A DNA stretch of 64,000 bases from Mya arenaria. Lineage: Eukaryota; Mollusca; Bivalvia; Myida; Myidae. The position numbers were made by a program, and so were the translations under genes. The DNA lies in contig NC_069136.1 in the NCBI RefSeq assembly GCF_026914265.1, positions 29,727,201-29,791,200 on the forward strand. The letters run 5' to 3'. Below the pieces are notes generated by a model that did no database searches, was not told the origin of the DNA, and saw only the letters and a program-made list of their open reading frames with translations. Shown here in pieces: positions 50,142-60,894 of this stretch (its first letter is position 1; each line of letters opens with the position of its first letter).

Positions 50142-50760
50142 AAGTACTATAAACTTACTGTTTTCTACATATATTCAATGAACTTCTCTTGACTTTTTGA
50201 TTTTTTTTAACCAGTTTGATAAAAAAAATCATTTTTCGCAATAACAAACATGCCACAAAACCCAAAAGTAGTCTAAATTAAGCGCACAATATGTCACTAC
50301 GAAATCTACATATCACGTGACTTCCACACTGCCAAAAATTCTAGATTGCCTTTTATACGAATAATTTCCTTTTACTTACTAATAAGTAATGGTTTAAATA
50401 TTTTTTTAAACACTATATTCATACTTAGTTAAACTGAATCTTTCATGAGATATTTCAACTGAAAGCTTAAATTATATTCATTTAAACTAAGGAAATAGAT
50501 TACAACAATATCTTCATAGAGTAAATCGGCAATTTTTAAAACCTGGAACATGAGTTACCTTCATACTTTAATAACCTGATAATAAACAATGCAATGAAAA
50601 TATTATGTAGAATGCGGAAACACAAATGAAATGTATCACTACAGAAATAATGACAGGAAAAGTAACACAGTAAGAGTATGACGTAACAATGGTAAACAAA
50701 CAAACACATGCTATAGTGTTATATTCTAAATGTGTGGAGATCAACAGGCAATTTACAAAT

Positions 50761-51530
50761 GTTAGTTCAAAGGTAAATTAATAACCGAATGAAATATAGA
50801 TGTATTTTCAGGGAATATGTTTGTTCTTTCTTTTTTACAAGGAAAAACTAACAAATGTGAAACTGATTTACTGATTTTTATAAATGAAATAACTGCTAAA
50901 GTATTTTTTTTTTATTTACAAAAATACCGTTTAGTACAGCATTACTTTTAGCTAGTCCACTTAAATGGCCGTCAACGAGTCTTGTGACAATTCTTTAACT
51001 ATGGCAGACTCGTGACGTCCACCATCCCAGCAAAAAGTAACGAACAGTCCTTACGCAGAAAATTATCGCGGCCACAATTTTGAAATTATCTCCGTTATAA
51101 ATTCAAATTTCTACGAAAATATATCTGCCTACTATTAAAACACATATTTTTATGTCATTATGCCAAAAAAGATGTTCTGATATCATAAAACACTTACATG
51201 TGTCGATTGTTTATTAAGTATCCCGATATCTGTAAATCTGGGACAAATCTGACAGGTTGGGTACATGTATAATGGTATTCATGACCCACTCCAGAATGTA
51301 TTTATGTGAACATCACAACTTTTATGACAAGTTAAATCGAGTTTAGATCACTGTCGGGTAAATTCTATTTATTGAAAAAGTTTAGTCATAATTATTCAAA
51401 ATCGATGCATAATAATACTATATATTCTTTCACCCGGTCTTGAATGGTAGAGAGTTGTAGCATTATCGGGATACACAAGACATGTCAAAATAATAAAAAA
51501 GTATTCCTGATCAATCGCTCATTATGCACC
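50761..51530. other. No gene recognised
   Basis: AT-rich sequence upstream of carrier coding exon 1. Possible 5' exons of the carrier would be here or beyond, but none can be singled out. Confidence 0.4.
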
Positions 51531-51534
51531 AGTC

Positions 51535-52520
51535 AATTGTAACCACGCCCCCCCCCAGGTCGGGGGGTATACCGGGGATAGCTGGGGAAAAGGGCCGTGA
51601 TTTTACTTTCCAGGTGGCCCCGCAGGACCGCGGTGGTTTTGTCATAGCACCAAATTTAGCAGAAACTGGGCCTTATGTAGAGACTCTGAGGTGCGGGGGC
51701 ATTTGTCCGGGGTTTAACCATCAGTTTGTCCCCACAGGACGGGTATTTTACCCGGGGTTTGCTGGACCAAAAGTCAAAGTCCCAGCTTAGTCCAAATAAT
51801 TGTACGTTGACGGATTTTTTTTAGATTTTTGATATGGCAAATCCTTCATGTACAAATTGTTTAGTATCAAAAGTGGGTAGTTGTTCCGATCAGGATTCCG
51901 GGTTAAAGCATATAGCGTCTATAAAATATCATAAAAACAAGAAATATTACCAGATAACGTTATTTTATATTAGTTCCATACACAAAAAATAAATATTCAA
52001 CTTATAATTATGAGTTTGACGGCTTTTCTTCATTTCATTCTGTCAAAACATAACGATATATACATGAAGGGCATCTGCAAGGCTTTAGGGCACAGTTTTA
52101 ATTCGCTCGGAACATTTCGGCCATGGCCGAGTTGTTACGATTGTATAACGAGGTCTATCACGAAGCTTTGTCGGAGGAGGCCGAGCTATTACGATTGTAT
52201 CGAGTTGTTCCCCTTCGCATAATTGTTGTCTGTGTCAGTCAACTTTCGTTTTATTGGAAAGGTAAACAACTTGTTTTAATGAATTAAATGCTTGTTTAGT
52301 GCAAAATAACATTTCACTTACATGGTAAAGTATGAATATAACTCTTTATGATCAATTTCAACCATAAAATACTTCACTTAAAACAATTTCAATATTTTTA
52401 AAACACCCCCGTTTTTTGCACATTCCCGTTTAGACGTTAGGGATTGGAAGAATCCCGTAAAATACGTCTATTATTTTAGACTCCCAGCTATTCCCGGACC
52501 TGGGGAGGGGTGTAATGATG
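51535..52520. mobile_element. GC-rich TIR element, host of a nested insertion
   Basis: The left end reads GTAACCACGCCCCCCCCCAG then GTCGGGG and ends its first section in GGGATAGCTGGG. The right end, read as complement, is TTACACCCCTCCCCAGG then TCCGGGAATAGCTGGG. The inside is unusually GC-rich and is interrupted at 51788-52482 by a family A element. The open frame 51524-51790 is a composition by-product. Confidence 0.65.
51788..52482 (+). mobile_element. TIR element, family A, copy 2 (695 bp)
   Basis: Begins TAGTCCAAATAATTGTACG and ends TATTATTTTAGACT. The 7-bp repeat CCCAGCT flanks it at 51781-51787 and 52483-52489. Close in sequence to copy 1. Confidence 0.82.
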
Positions 52521-53600
52521 AATCGTTACACAATAGCCACCTCAGAAACTTACGAAAACAAACGGGAATTTTCATTGGGTAAGCCATACAAGCCAACTGG
52601 CCAAAAGAGACAAGTTATCCATTTTCGCGATAGCCTACGTGACTTGTATGTATTCTTCAGTCCATATTTTACGATGTATTTCTGAATATTTTAGCAAAAT
52701 ACCACGGCTAACAATACAACATACACTTTTAATAAAAAAAATATCACTACCACACATACTTACATTCAAAAAAAATCTTAATTTTCCTATAGTATCTAGT
52801 ATCTAGGTTGGTCCGAAATATTTACACTTGAAAAGTTGTAAGGACACCGTCATTGATTGATACTGCATGCGCCGTCTAGCGGTGACCCGCATGAGGTCAC
52901 GCTACACCATGTATGTCTACATGTGTATAGTCTGTTTCAATATTGAATGGCGCGAGAACCTTTAACAGTCTTACATGCATTTAAGGATCATTTCATTAAC
53001 GATTCCAAATTCGTTCAGAGGACACAATATGATCCTTCTTTCAACAATTCAACGATTTTAAAATCTACGTTCTCTTAACAGCAAACTAGGGAATGTATAT
53101 TTTCATGTTAAATATACTGTATATTATCTTATGAAGAAAAGAAAATCATTGACAAGCTTAATATAGCTTCTATAGGTACCTGGTGTTTACGGCACAAGTC
53201 CCAAAATACTTGAACCACAGGTGCTCGTCACATTGTCAGTACAGTAATATATACTTTTTTCCTTATTTTATTTTTTTTAAATATTTTATTTTATTTATAT
53301 TTTTTTGTGTTTATGTTTATTATTTATTTATTTCTGTCAAGATAGTGAATACATGTCATTTAAAATATTATTCCATAATTTTTCATGAAAGAAAATTAGT
53401 ATATTATATTAATATTCGGGCTCAGGCAAATACAGCTAACCTCGGACAAATAACTAGGCCAATATGAAATCACCTAATTAATAACATTATAATATAATCT
53501 TACTCAATTACGGCGGAATTGTAGACACAAAAGTAGAAAAAAGTGTGGAACGAAAAAGGGAAGACAGGGAGATGTTGATATAATCATTAAACCAGCACCT
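52521..53600. other. No gene recognised
   Basis: AT-rich, including a T-rich low-complexity run at 53255-53330. The frame 53183-53467 is produced by this run. Confidence 0.45.
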
Positions 53601-53851
53601 GGGCCCAATTTCTCGAAACTTCTTAAGTCCCTTATAACAGGATTTAGCTAAGCTCACTATTTTTGTTTTTCAATAATTTGCGTAATATTTACTTCTTTAA
53701 AAACTTTAATATTTTGGATAGGAATTAAATTTATGCTAATCACAATTAACCATTTTCCTGTCATAAAAGTTCAATTTAAGTATGTATTTTAGCTAATTGA
53801 AATTAGCTACTTAAGCCTGTTAAGCTTAAGAAGTTTCGAGAAATCGGGGCC
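53601..53851. mobile_element. Short TIR element (about 251 bp)
   Basis: GGGCCCAATTTCTCGAAACT (then TCTTAAG) at the left pairs with CTTAAGAAGTTTCGAGAAAT (then CGGGGCC) at the right. It has no coding content. It lies directly next to the 5' side of the retrotransposon. Confidence 0.75.
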
Positions 53852-53871
53852 TGATTCAATCTTTGAACACT

Positions 53872-53879
53872 TGACGTCA
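53872..53879. promoter_or_regulatory. CRE-type palindrome TGACGTCA upstream of the retrotransposon ORFs
   Basis: A full CREB/ATF consensus, TGACGTCA, about 165 bases before the first ATG. It could be part of an internal promoter; function is inferred only. Confidence 0.35.
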
Positions 53880-54042
53880 CGTCCGGCGTAAGTAAACAAC
53901 TTTGGACAACGTCTGGAATATAATAGATTAAAATCATATATAACGTTACAGTGTTAAAACAGAATGAAAAATGTAAAAATTAAGATGCACGTTTAAATTT
54001 CTAGTGTATTGATATAAGTATTTTCGCGATATTCCTTGAAAC

Positions 54043-55134
54043 ATGGATTTAACGGTGACTGAAATTGTTTCGGAAACCGGCGCCGCACTTATGGAGAAAC
54101 GGTTATATCAGTTAAATAAACAGAAAGCGCTGAAGAAAAAGTACAGCGCATGTGATAGAGACACTGTTACTGTTGAAAACACTGGAGGAGGAACTATGTT
54201 CCGGTTCAACACAGGAACATACGAAGTGTTTAAGGCTGCCGATGAACAATTTTACAGCTCGGGAGAAATGCAAGGCCAGACCTTGAAGACGCAAGTTCAT
54301 GATAAAAAACAGCGGATTGTCGTGACTAAATTTAAGGTCAACAATGGTAAGGGACATTATACCTTAAATATGTATCATACGGCCTGTGCATGTCTTGTCA
54401 ACGGAAAAAAAGTCGAGTGGTTTCACGAAGATCATCTGCCGGAAATAGTCTCTTCTATCGAAAATAATTTAGCTGAAAGGGGCGTAACGGTGCAAGATAT
54501 TAATTTATCGTTAAAGGAGTTGCTGCACCCATCGAACCTTGTTATTCAGTCTGAAGAAGAAACAGTCACTTTAATTGACTGCGACAGTGAAGTTCAGTTA
54601 AGAATGCATACTGATACAGAATGCCGCGTAGAAAATTCGCTAACAACAAGTACAAACGAAGTCGTTGCCATAGATTTCCAACATCCCATCTCGGAAACCA
54701 TTGCTTTACTCAAAGGTCTACAAGAATCTGTCAGTCGTTTAGAAACTAATTTGGAATATCATATTACCCAGACAGAAGAGAGATTTGCTCAACTACGGGA
54801 TGAAATGTTCAGCGTCAAAAGACAAAATAAAACAAACTCTGATTTTACTGACCGTCACCTTGAAGATGTAGAATCGAGTACTATGCAGTTGAAATCGTCT
54901 TGTGAAATAATGAACGAATCCAATGCTAAGAAATTGCAATCGATATCCGACGCAGTGAAACAACTAAATCAAACATTAAAATCGCAGAGAAAACCAGTTT
55001 CTACAAAAATAACATCACAGAAAACAGCTTTTGAAAACGATGTGAGACCGATGGAGCACAAAACAAAAAACACTGGTGATTGGCGATTCAATCCTCAAAT
55101 GTATGAAATTTCGGCGTCTGCATCCAAAAGTTGA
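54043..55134 (+). CDS. Retrotransposon ORF1, N-terminal part (363 codons)
   Basis: The ATG at 54043 (MDLTVTEIVSETGAALMEK) opens a frame ending at 55132-55134. Residues 1-160 are a compact domain with a nucleic-acid-like basic profile and the phrase LNMYHTACACLVNGKKVEW, a pattern I recall from repeat-encoded proteins of bivalves. Residues about 220-320 have heptad-like spacing (LLKGLQESVSRLETNLE, AVKQLNQTLK) and probably form a coiled coil for self-association. The last 20 codons overlap the next frame, where the sequence continues as an esterase, so the true protein was probably one chain broken by an indel in the A-rich stretch near 55061-55071. It has no host-gene features. Confidence 0.7.
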   Translation: MDLTVTEIVSETGAALMEKRLYQLNKQKALKKKYSACDRDTVTVENTGGGTMFRFNTGTYEVFKAADEQFYSSGEMQGQTLKTQVHDKKQRIVVTKFKVNNGKGHYTLNMYHTACACLVNGKKVEWFHEDHLPEIVSSIENNLAERGVTVQDINLSLKELLHPSNLVIQSEEETVTLIDCDSEVQLRMHTDTECRVENSLTTSTNEVVAIDFQHPISETIALLKGLQESVSRLETNLEYHITQTEERFAQLRDEMFSVKRQNKTNSDFTDRHLEDVESSTMQLKSSCEIMNESNAKKLQSISDAVKQLNQTLKSQRKPVSTKITSQKTAFENDVRPMEHKTKNTGDWRFNPQMYEISASASKS

Positions 55135-56296
55135 ACTTGACGTTAATCCAGGCAAGAAGTTATCACACATTTGCTCTAAGTTAAATGTTTCAAGCAATGA
55201 AGAGTGGCGCAGTATTATAATCTACGCCGGCGGGAATGATGCTGCTGCCAGGGCTCCACTGGATAAAATCTATGGAGATCTCAATAAAACCGTTGAACAT
55301 TTGCGCCAGTGTGAATGTAAAGTTTATGTTTGTACTGTGTGTCCACGACGGGATGCAAATGTATCTCCGATAAACGAATTGGTACAGCGTGTGTGTGCAG
55401 AGACCGGTGCTGAGGTATTGGATATATGTAGCTCCTTCGTCTACAGAAATGGCAACGTGGTCCAACATCTCTTCCATAGTGATGGTATCCACATTAATGA
55501 CCAAGGTGAAACAAGGATATTTCAATGTATTAATCGCCGTGTAAATATTGCAGACACGAGGGATTCTCAGACACCATCAATGCAAGGTGACAACATTGCC
55601 GAAAGGAGCAGTTACCAAAATTTGCGGCACGAAAAACAAACGGGCCAACTCACCGCAAACGCTAACATTAGACATCCGGTAGGACAGTTTACCAAAAAGA
55701 ATCGGTACACCGGATGGTCTAGTAATGAACGACCTGAGACCGGAAGAAACGATATAACCAGAATAGATGGTTATTCTTATCCTATGCGACATCCTTATCA
55801 GAAACATCCGCAACAGAACATCGAAAGGAATCACTGTACCGGAAGCGCCTACCGAGAATATTCGGCGCGACAGCTGACGGGAAGGTATCACCCCACCGGA
55901 AGCTCCGGGCCAGAACTTCCGGCGCGACAAGACTACGGAAGGAATAATTTCACCGGAAGTTCCGGGTACGAACATCCGGCGCGACAGGATAGTGGAATGA
56001 ATCACTCTCCCGGGTATCAACATCCTGGCCGAAATGACACTGGAAGAGATTTGCTCACCGGAAGCGGTAGATATGTGCAGCCAGAGCGACAGCGAACCGG
56101 AAGGAACGAGTTGACCGGAAGAACTGGCTATGGACTTGCGGAACAACGATATGAGCACGGGCAAACTCATCCATATAGACAGTCCTCTTATGAAGGTGTT
56201 ATGCACGGACATAGTTACAACAAGACTAGAGACTTTTGTACGAACTGCAATATGGATAATCATGCAACAGAAGCATGTCGACGACGTTTCTATTAG
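55076..56296 (+). CDS. Retrotransposon ORF1, SGNH esterase and zinc knuckle part (406 codons)
   Basis: The frame opens before 55076 (KTLVIGDSIL), so the GTG there is not a real start. Numbering from it, the catalytic serine is in IGDSIL (residue 5), the oxyanion Gly-Asn in YAGGND (52-54), and the Asp-His pair in HSDGIHIND (136 and 139), the full SGNH hydrolase set. Residues about 205-375 are a low-complexity stretch of degenerate repeats of about 19 residues around TGSSG, PARQ and GRN. At the C-terminus, C388, C391, H396 and C401 make a CX2CX4HX4C zinc knuckle. TAG ends the frame at 56294. Role by analogy: ORF1 binds element RNA; the purpose of the esterase is unknown. Confidence 0.78.
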   Translation: MIGDSILKCMKFRRLHPKVELDVNPGKKLSHICSKLNVSSNEEWRSIIIYAGGNDAAARAPLDKIYGDLNKTVEHLRQCECKVYVCTVCPRRDANVSPINELVQRVCAETGAEVLDICSSFVYRNGNVVQHLFHSDGIHINDQGETRIFQCINRRVNIADTRDSQTPSMQGDNIAERSSYQNLRHEKQTGQLTANANIRHPVGQFTKKNRYTGWSSNERPETGRNDITRIDGYSYPMRHPYQKHPQQNIERNHCTGSAYREYSARQLTGRYHPTGSSGPELPARQDYGRNNFTGSSGYEHPARQDSGMNHSPGYQHPGRNDTGRDLLTGSGRYVQPERQRTGRNELTGRTGYGLAEQRYEHGQTHPYRQSSYEGVMHGHSYNKTRDFCTNCNMDNHATEACRRRFY

Positions 56297-56350
56297 GGAT
56301 TTACTGACAGTCACACAATCAATTTTGCTAGCAAGAACAGGTTTGAAAAT

Positions 56351-57400
56351 TTGCTTAATATTTGTTCAGAGTGTAATTTTTATAATTGTGCATCTGTTAG
56401 ACATAATATTTCTGCTAAAAGCAACAACCTAAAATGCAACCACAAGTATAGCACTAATGAAACAATATCAAGACAAGTATTTATAAATGAACACGGTGAC
56501 CCTTTTCCTTTTCGTTGCAAAGGTTTACACGTTGCGTGCTTGAATATCCAACATTTATTGCCAAAGTTTGATGAAATCAAATATTATTTGATGCCATCGC
56601 GCAAAACTTTTGATATTTTTTGGTTCAGTGAAACATTTTTGACTGACAGAATATCAGACAAAATAATAAACGTTCCTGGTTATATTTTTGAACGTAAAGA
56701 TAGAAAAACTAAAAAGGGCGGTGGAATATTGGTGTACATTAGGGAAAATATACCATTTATTCGCAGAAAAGAACTTGAGTCTGAACACATTGAAGCAATG
56801 TGGATTGAAGTATCTTTTTGCAATACCAAACCATTTCTAATGTGTTTCATTTATCGACCACCTGATAGTAAGTCAGAATGGATTAATATGTTCAATAATC
56901 AGTTAAAGAATGTTGAGGACTTAAATTTAGAGTATCATATCGCCGGAGACATTAATATAAATTATAATGCCGAATGTAAGACATTTAAAATTACTGCATG
57001 GCAGGATTGTATTATGAAATACGGATTAAATCAGCTTATAGATGTTCCTATAAGAGTATCAGAGAAAACATCTTCTATTATAGATCATGTATATACGAAC
57101 TCAGTGGATCGAGTATGTGAAGCATTCGTATCAAATTTAAGTATAAGTGACCACTTTCCTGTTTGTTTCACTAGAGCTGCCCGTTTACAAAAGATTTCAG
57201 AAAACATGCATCGACATCATACATTAAAATATAGGTCGTTCAGAAACTTTAATGATATTTCCTTCTGCATTGATCTTAACAAGGTAAATATTAATGAGGT
57301 TGAACAAATTCAAGACCCTAATGAAGCCATGGAAGTTTTATATAAGCGACTGAATAAGGTGTTGTCGCACCATGCGCCACTGAAAGAATCAAAGCGCTGA
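56351..57400 (+). CDS. Retrotransposon ORF2, APE-type endonuclease part (349 codons)
   Basis: Same reading frame as the esterase frame, separated from it by one TAG. Endonuclease motifs are in order: N65 in CLNIQ, E94 in WFSETFL, the GGGILVYIRE strand, Y168 in FIYRPP, D200 and N202 in GDININ, D245-H246 in IIDHVYTN, and S266-D267-H268 in SISDHFP. These are the catalytic residues of the exonuclease-endonuclease-phosphatase fold that nicks target DNA. The first ATG (56351) is followed by CSECNFYNC, a cysteine cluster. The frame ends in LKESKR then TGA, where intact elements continue into reverse transcriptase. Confidence 0.82.
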   Translation: MLNICSECNFYNCASVRHNISAKSNNLKCNHKYSTNETISRQVFINEHGDPFPFRCKGLHVACLNIQHLLPKFDEIKYYLMPSRKTFDIFWFSETFLTDRISDKIINVPGYIFERKDRKTKKGGGILVYIRENIPFIRRKELESEHIEAMWIEVSFCNTKPFLMCFIYRPPDSKSEWINMFNNQLKNVEDLNLEYHIAGDININYNAECKTFKITAWQDCIMKYGLNQLIDVPIRVSEKTSSIIDHVYTNSVDRVCEAFVSNLSISDHFPVCFTRAARLQKISENMHRHHTLKYRSFRNFNDISFCIDLNKVNINEVEQIQDPNEAMEVLYKRLNKVLSHHAPLKESKR

Positions 57401-57500
57401 AAGCGCTGCAAGACTGTCGGTGACGTAACTGAAGCAAGCAAACACTACCGCAAAATTCTTTCAAATGAAACGTGATCAAATGATTTCATACAAATGATGA

Positions 57501-58180
57501 ACACTCTTTAAGGTAGATGAAGAAGGATAAATGTGATTATAATAAGCACAACTATATTGGCCCTACTTAATCGCTTTAAATTAGTTAAATGCATATTCAT
57601 TATGTTAAAATTGCTTCAATTTATGACGTCGCTTATAACAGTTTCAGTAAGCAATTACATTCCTTCATTTCATTAGGGTCTGTTGAAGCCAATGTCTTTA
57701 AAATGCAAATACAATACAAACTATACCCAAGATTCAAGGGACATAATAAAAATATAACTTTAAAATGATGCTCTATCAACAGAGTCCACATATCTACAAA
57801 ATTTGTGCTCGAGTTACTTTCTTTGATATAAAAGTGAAACAAATCTGCATGGTGCTGTGGCATCATACCATGAAAAAAACTAATATCTTTAAAATTTGTT
57901 TTCTAGTTTGTTTTTATTATAAAAGTGTTAATAAATCTGCATGGTGCTGAAGAAGAAAAACTAATGTCTTAAATTTCAAACCTGCAGCATTAATTAGCGC
58001 CATGTTGTCAAGAATATCTGGACAATTGAATGAAATATGCATGGACCGAAATGACAGCTGGTTTTTCATTAACAAAAGATGCCTTTGAGGCAGTTTTAAG
58101 ATTATGCTATTCAAAGTATGAGGGTAGTTGGTACAGTTTTCACTCATATTCAGATGACGGCTGATATTTGCTGATAAACA
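57501..58180. other. No gene recognised
   Basis: Contains a loose duplication: 'aatctgcatggtgctg' occurs at 57841 and 57932, each next to 'aaaaactaat'. Confidence 0.4.
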
Positions 58181-58189
58181 TGTATCCTC

Positions 58190-58860
58190 TTAGCAGCAGG
58201 GAATAAGTAAATGACATAGTTTTAATGACCAATATTGGAGATGTGACCTTGACCTCCAAATCCAAAGGGGTCATCTGCTGGTCACCCCAAACCTAAATTT
58301 CAAGTTTGAAGGCCATGGGTGCAGACTTTGTCGAGTTGTCACACAGGCAAGCTTTTTGCGTTCAATGTCTCTGTGACAAATCAATAGGGCTCACCTACTG
58401 ATCAGGCCCAACCCAAAAGTCAATTTGTTCAAGGGCCATGGGTGCAGGCTTTGTCCAGTCATTATTAGTACAACCTTTAAGCATTCAAGGTCACTGTGAC
58501 CTTGACTTTTGACCCAATGACCCCTTAAATCAATAGGATCTTCTAATAGTCAGACTTAGCCTCCATGTTGAGTTTGAGGGCCATAGGTGCAGGCATTGTC
58601 AACTTATCAGTCAGATATATGGTTTGACACCTTCCTGTTCAAGGTCACTGTGACCTTTGACCATATTACCCCTAAAATCAAAAGGGGTCATCTACTGGTT
58701 AAACCAAACTTTCATGTCAAGTTTGACAATAGGTCTAGGAATTGTAGAGTTATCACCCGGAAAAGCTTTGGTCTACTGTCAGACAGACGGACGTAGCGGC
58801 CAACATGTGCAAAGCAATATACTCCTCTTCTTTGAAAGGGGCATAATAAATTGAAATTGA
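58190..58860. repeat. Bivalve-type tandem-core repeat ('ggtcactgtgacctttga' family)
   Basis: Degenerate units share 'ggtcactgtgaccttgact', 'aaatcaataggggtcatcta' and 'aagtttgagggccat', and the block closes with 'cagacagacggacg' and 'tgaaaggggcataat'. Confidence 0.65.
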
Positions 58861-60097
58861 TTAAATATTTTTGTTTATTATGTTAATTAACTTACACTAC
58901 ATACAACAAGTACCATTTTGATATTTTCGAATGCTCATTTGAGCATGTACATGGGTTTTGATCTGACTATGAACATGAAACTACATAGTGATGTTCCCTC
59001 CTATTAATTCTAAATTTAAATAACCATGAGAAAAAAAGAATGTTTTCACTGCACCATGAATAAATATGTCAAACAAAATAAATGTCAAGTTATTCAAGGT
59101 TAATTTAACACTGTTCTTTTGATGATTTCCGTGCATTCCTGACTGCAGGTTTTTCCCCTTTTCCCACACAGTTATTTCATATTGGCCTTACAAGGTCAAA
59201 TCTTGAGTTGGGTCTTCGTTGCTGGACACTATCTCATTATCTCCACAGAAAACACACTGGTGCAAGTTTCACTGCAACAACTGCAAAAAAAGTTATATTA
59301 TATTCTAACTGAACTCTGCATCAATATTCAATTATTTTTTATTGGATTTAGGAAATGTCTTTGTTTTAAAGGGTTCATATAAATTAATGCATTTTTCTCA
59401 ATTTAATGCATTATCATGCTGGACTCTTTGACATTGATGGTTAAAACAAAGAAGGCATATGATTAGTGTACAGATTAAACATTATTAATTATAATTGTGT
59501 TCTTTAATTAATAGACAAGTGGCAACAATTTCCCCAGTTAAAAAGCTTACATTTGTATATCTGCAGATTAATCATTTGCATTTCTTTTGCTTTGATCATT
59601 TAAGTCAAATGAGTTAGACATGATAATGCATTAAAATAAGAAATATATTTTTGGGCATCAATCTATAGTGTGTGCCTTCAATCTAGAAATAAATTTCTTC
59701 TCAACAGATGCTAAATTATAAAAAAAATATATAAACCAAGATTTTGATTATGACATACCTGCATAGTTAGTGGTCTCCATAACTGCTCAGAAATGCTCCC
59801 TATGACAAACTAAGTGCTGGTGTATGGCTGGGTAATAGTGCTGCTCCAACCAATAGCGCATTTTTTCCTACAGGTGGACCAGCTCCTCAATATGGTTTCT
59901 GTCATGGCAGTGATAACAGTATGTAACATGCCATTTTCTACTTTCCAGAGAATGAATCTTCCAATCTAAATTACAAATTTAAGAACAAATCTATACATAT
60001 GCACATGTAATGTTGTTAAAAACAAACCATTTAGATGCCACAAAACTATAAGATTTTAGGTGAAAATTGAGCCAAATCAAAACATTTAGTCATTTAA
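58861..60097. other. Possible minus-strand non-coding exon; otherwise nothing
   Basis: On the minus strand, 'tttgtaatttag' near 59968 and 'gcag|gtatgtc' near 59758 could bound a 200-nt exon, but all frames are interrupted. The rest is AT-rich. Confidence 0.3.
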
Positions 60098-60854
60098 AGC
60101 TGCACTCTCACAGATTTACTGTTTTTACAACATTTGTATTTTTTGTCTTGGAATGACCTATTTTTTTGCTAAAATATCTGCAAACCAGTGATATAAGACT
60201 ACTGACAAAATATTAGATTGCAGACTTCCATATTTCAGGTCGAAAACAAAGGTTTTATGGCTTAAAGCGTTACTAACTTTAAGAAAAATGCATAAAACAT
60301 TTTGAACTTAAATATAAACATTTTCTGACAAATTTATTGTCAGCAATCTTATATGAATGGTTAACATGCATTTTCACATAAATTGGCCCATCCAAGACAA
60401 AAAAATAAATAAAGTAGTCAAAACGTTCAATCTGTAAGAGTGCTACACTCTCAGTCACAGATTGAAGGTTTTGACAACTTCTTTTACTTTTTGGCTTGGC
60501 TAATGAAAAGCAGTATGAAAACTGATGAAATAAGACTGCTGACAAAAGATAAGATCATGTTTTTTATATTTACATTTGTAACTATTGGTTTTATGGTTAA
60601 AAGCATTACTAACGCTTTACTAATAATGAGATTTTTGGCATAGAACATCATCTTTTGACCGTATTAAAATAAGAAAACAGCGTTCCAATATTTTCAGTTG
60701 TCTTTTTTGACTGAATTAATATAAGAAAGCAGCGATCCACTTTTTCCAGTTGTCTGTTATGTCCAGTGTTCAGAAATTCGCATAAAATAATTCATTACAA
60801 GACCAAGAAATAAAAAAAAGAGTTGGTAAAACAGACAATCTGTGAGAGTGCAGC
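60098..60854. mobile_element. Tandem pair of TIR elements with TTAA target site
   Basis: AGCTGCACTCTCACAGATTT at the left and its complement at the right end are flanked by TTAA (60094-60097, 60855-60858). In the middle (60430-60468) a right end, caatctgtaagagtgc, is followed at once by a left end, acactctcagtcacagattg, so two related elements lie head to tail. TTAA sites suggest piggyBac-like or Kolobok-like transposition. Confidence 0.72.
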
Positions 60855-60894
60855 TTAAACATATGGCTACACAACCAGTACATTCATCAGCTTT

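Larger units (their letters stand above)
49400..50760. repeat. Segmental duplication, copy 2
   Basis: Paralogue of 45235-48265, placed on the other side of carrier coding exon 1. It carries its own insertion (49707-50141) and lacks the mariner and hAT-like elements. Confidence 0.8.
53852..57500 (+). mobile_element. Non-LTR retrotransposon with SGNH esterase, lacking reverse transcriptase
   Basis: Three consecutive frames (54043-55134, 55076-56296, 56351-57400) encode a coiled-coil ORF1 part, an SGNH esterase with zinc knuckle, and an APE-type endonuclease. ORF1 proteins with an esterase domain are known in CR1/L2-type elements. After 57400 the frame is closed and no reverse transcriptase motif (such as the YxDD box) is seen. 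LINEs usually lose their 5' end, so loss of the 3' part points to later deletion or recombination. Confidence 0.8.

Noticed and set aside
51524..51790. 88-codon G/P-rich frame
   Set aside because: It is the left part of a GC-rich TIR element; the frame ends at the nested insertion and has no domain.
55061..55080. Programmed -1 frameshift at the A AAA AAC heptamer between the two ORF1 frames
   Set aside because: The heptamer is in the right phase, but a -1 shift leads to CAC TGG TGA and stops. The esterase frame is +1 relative to ORF1, so an indel or a +1 event is needed.
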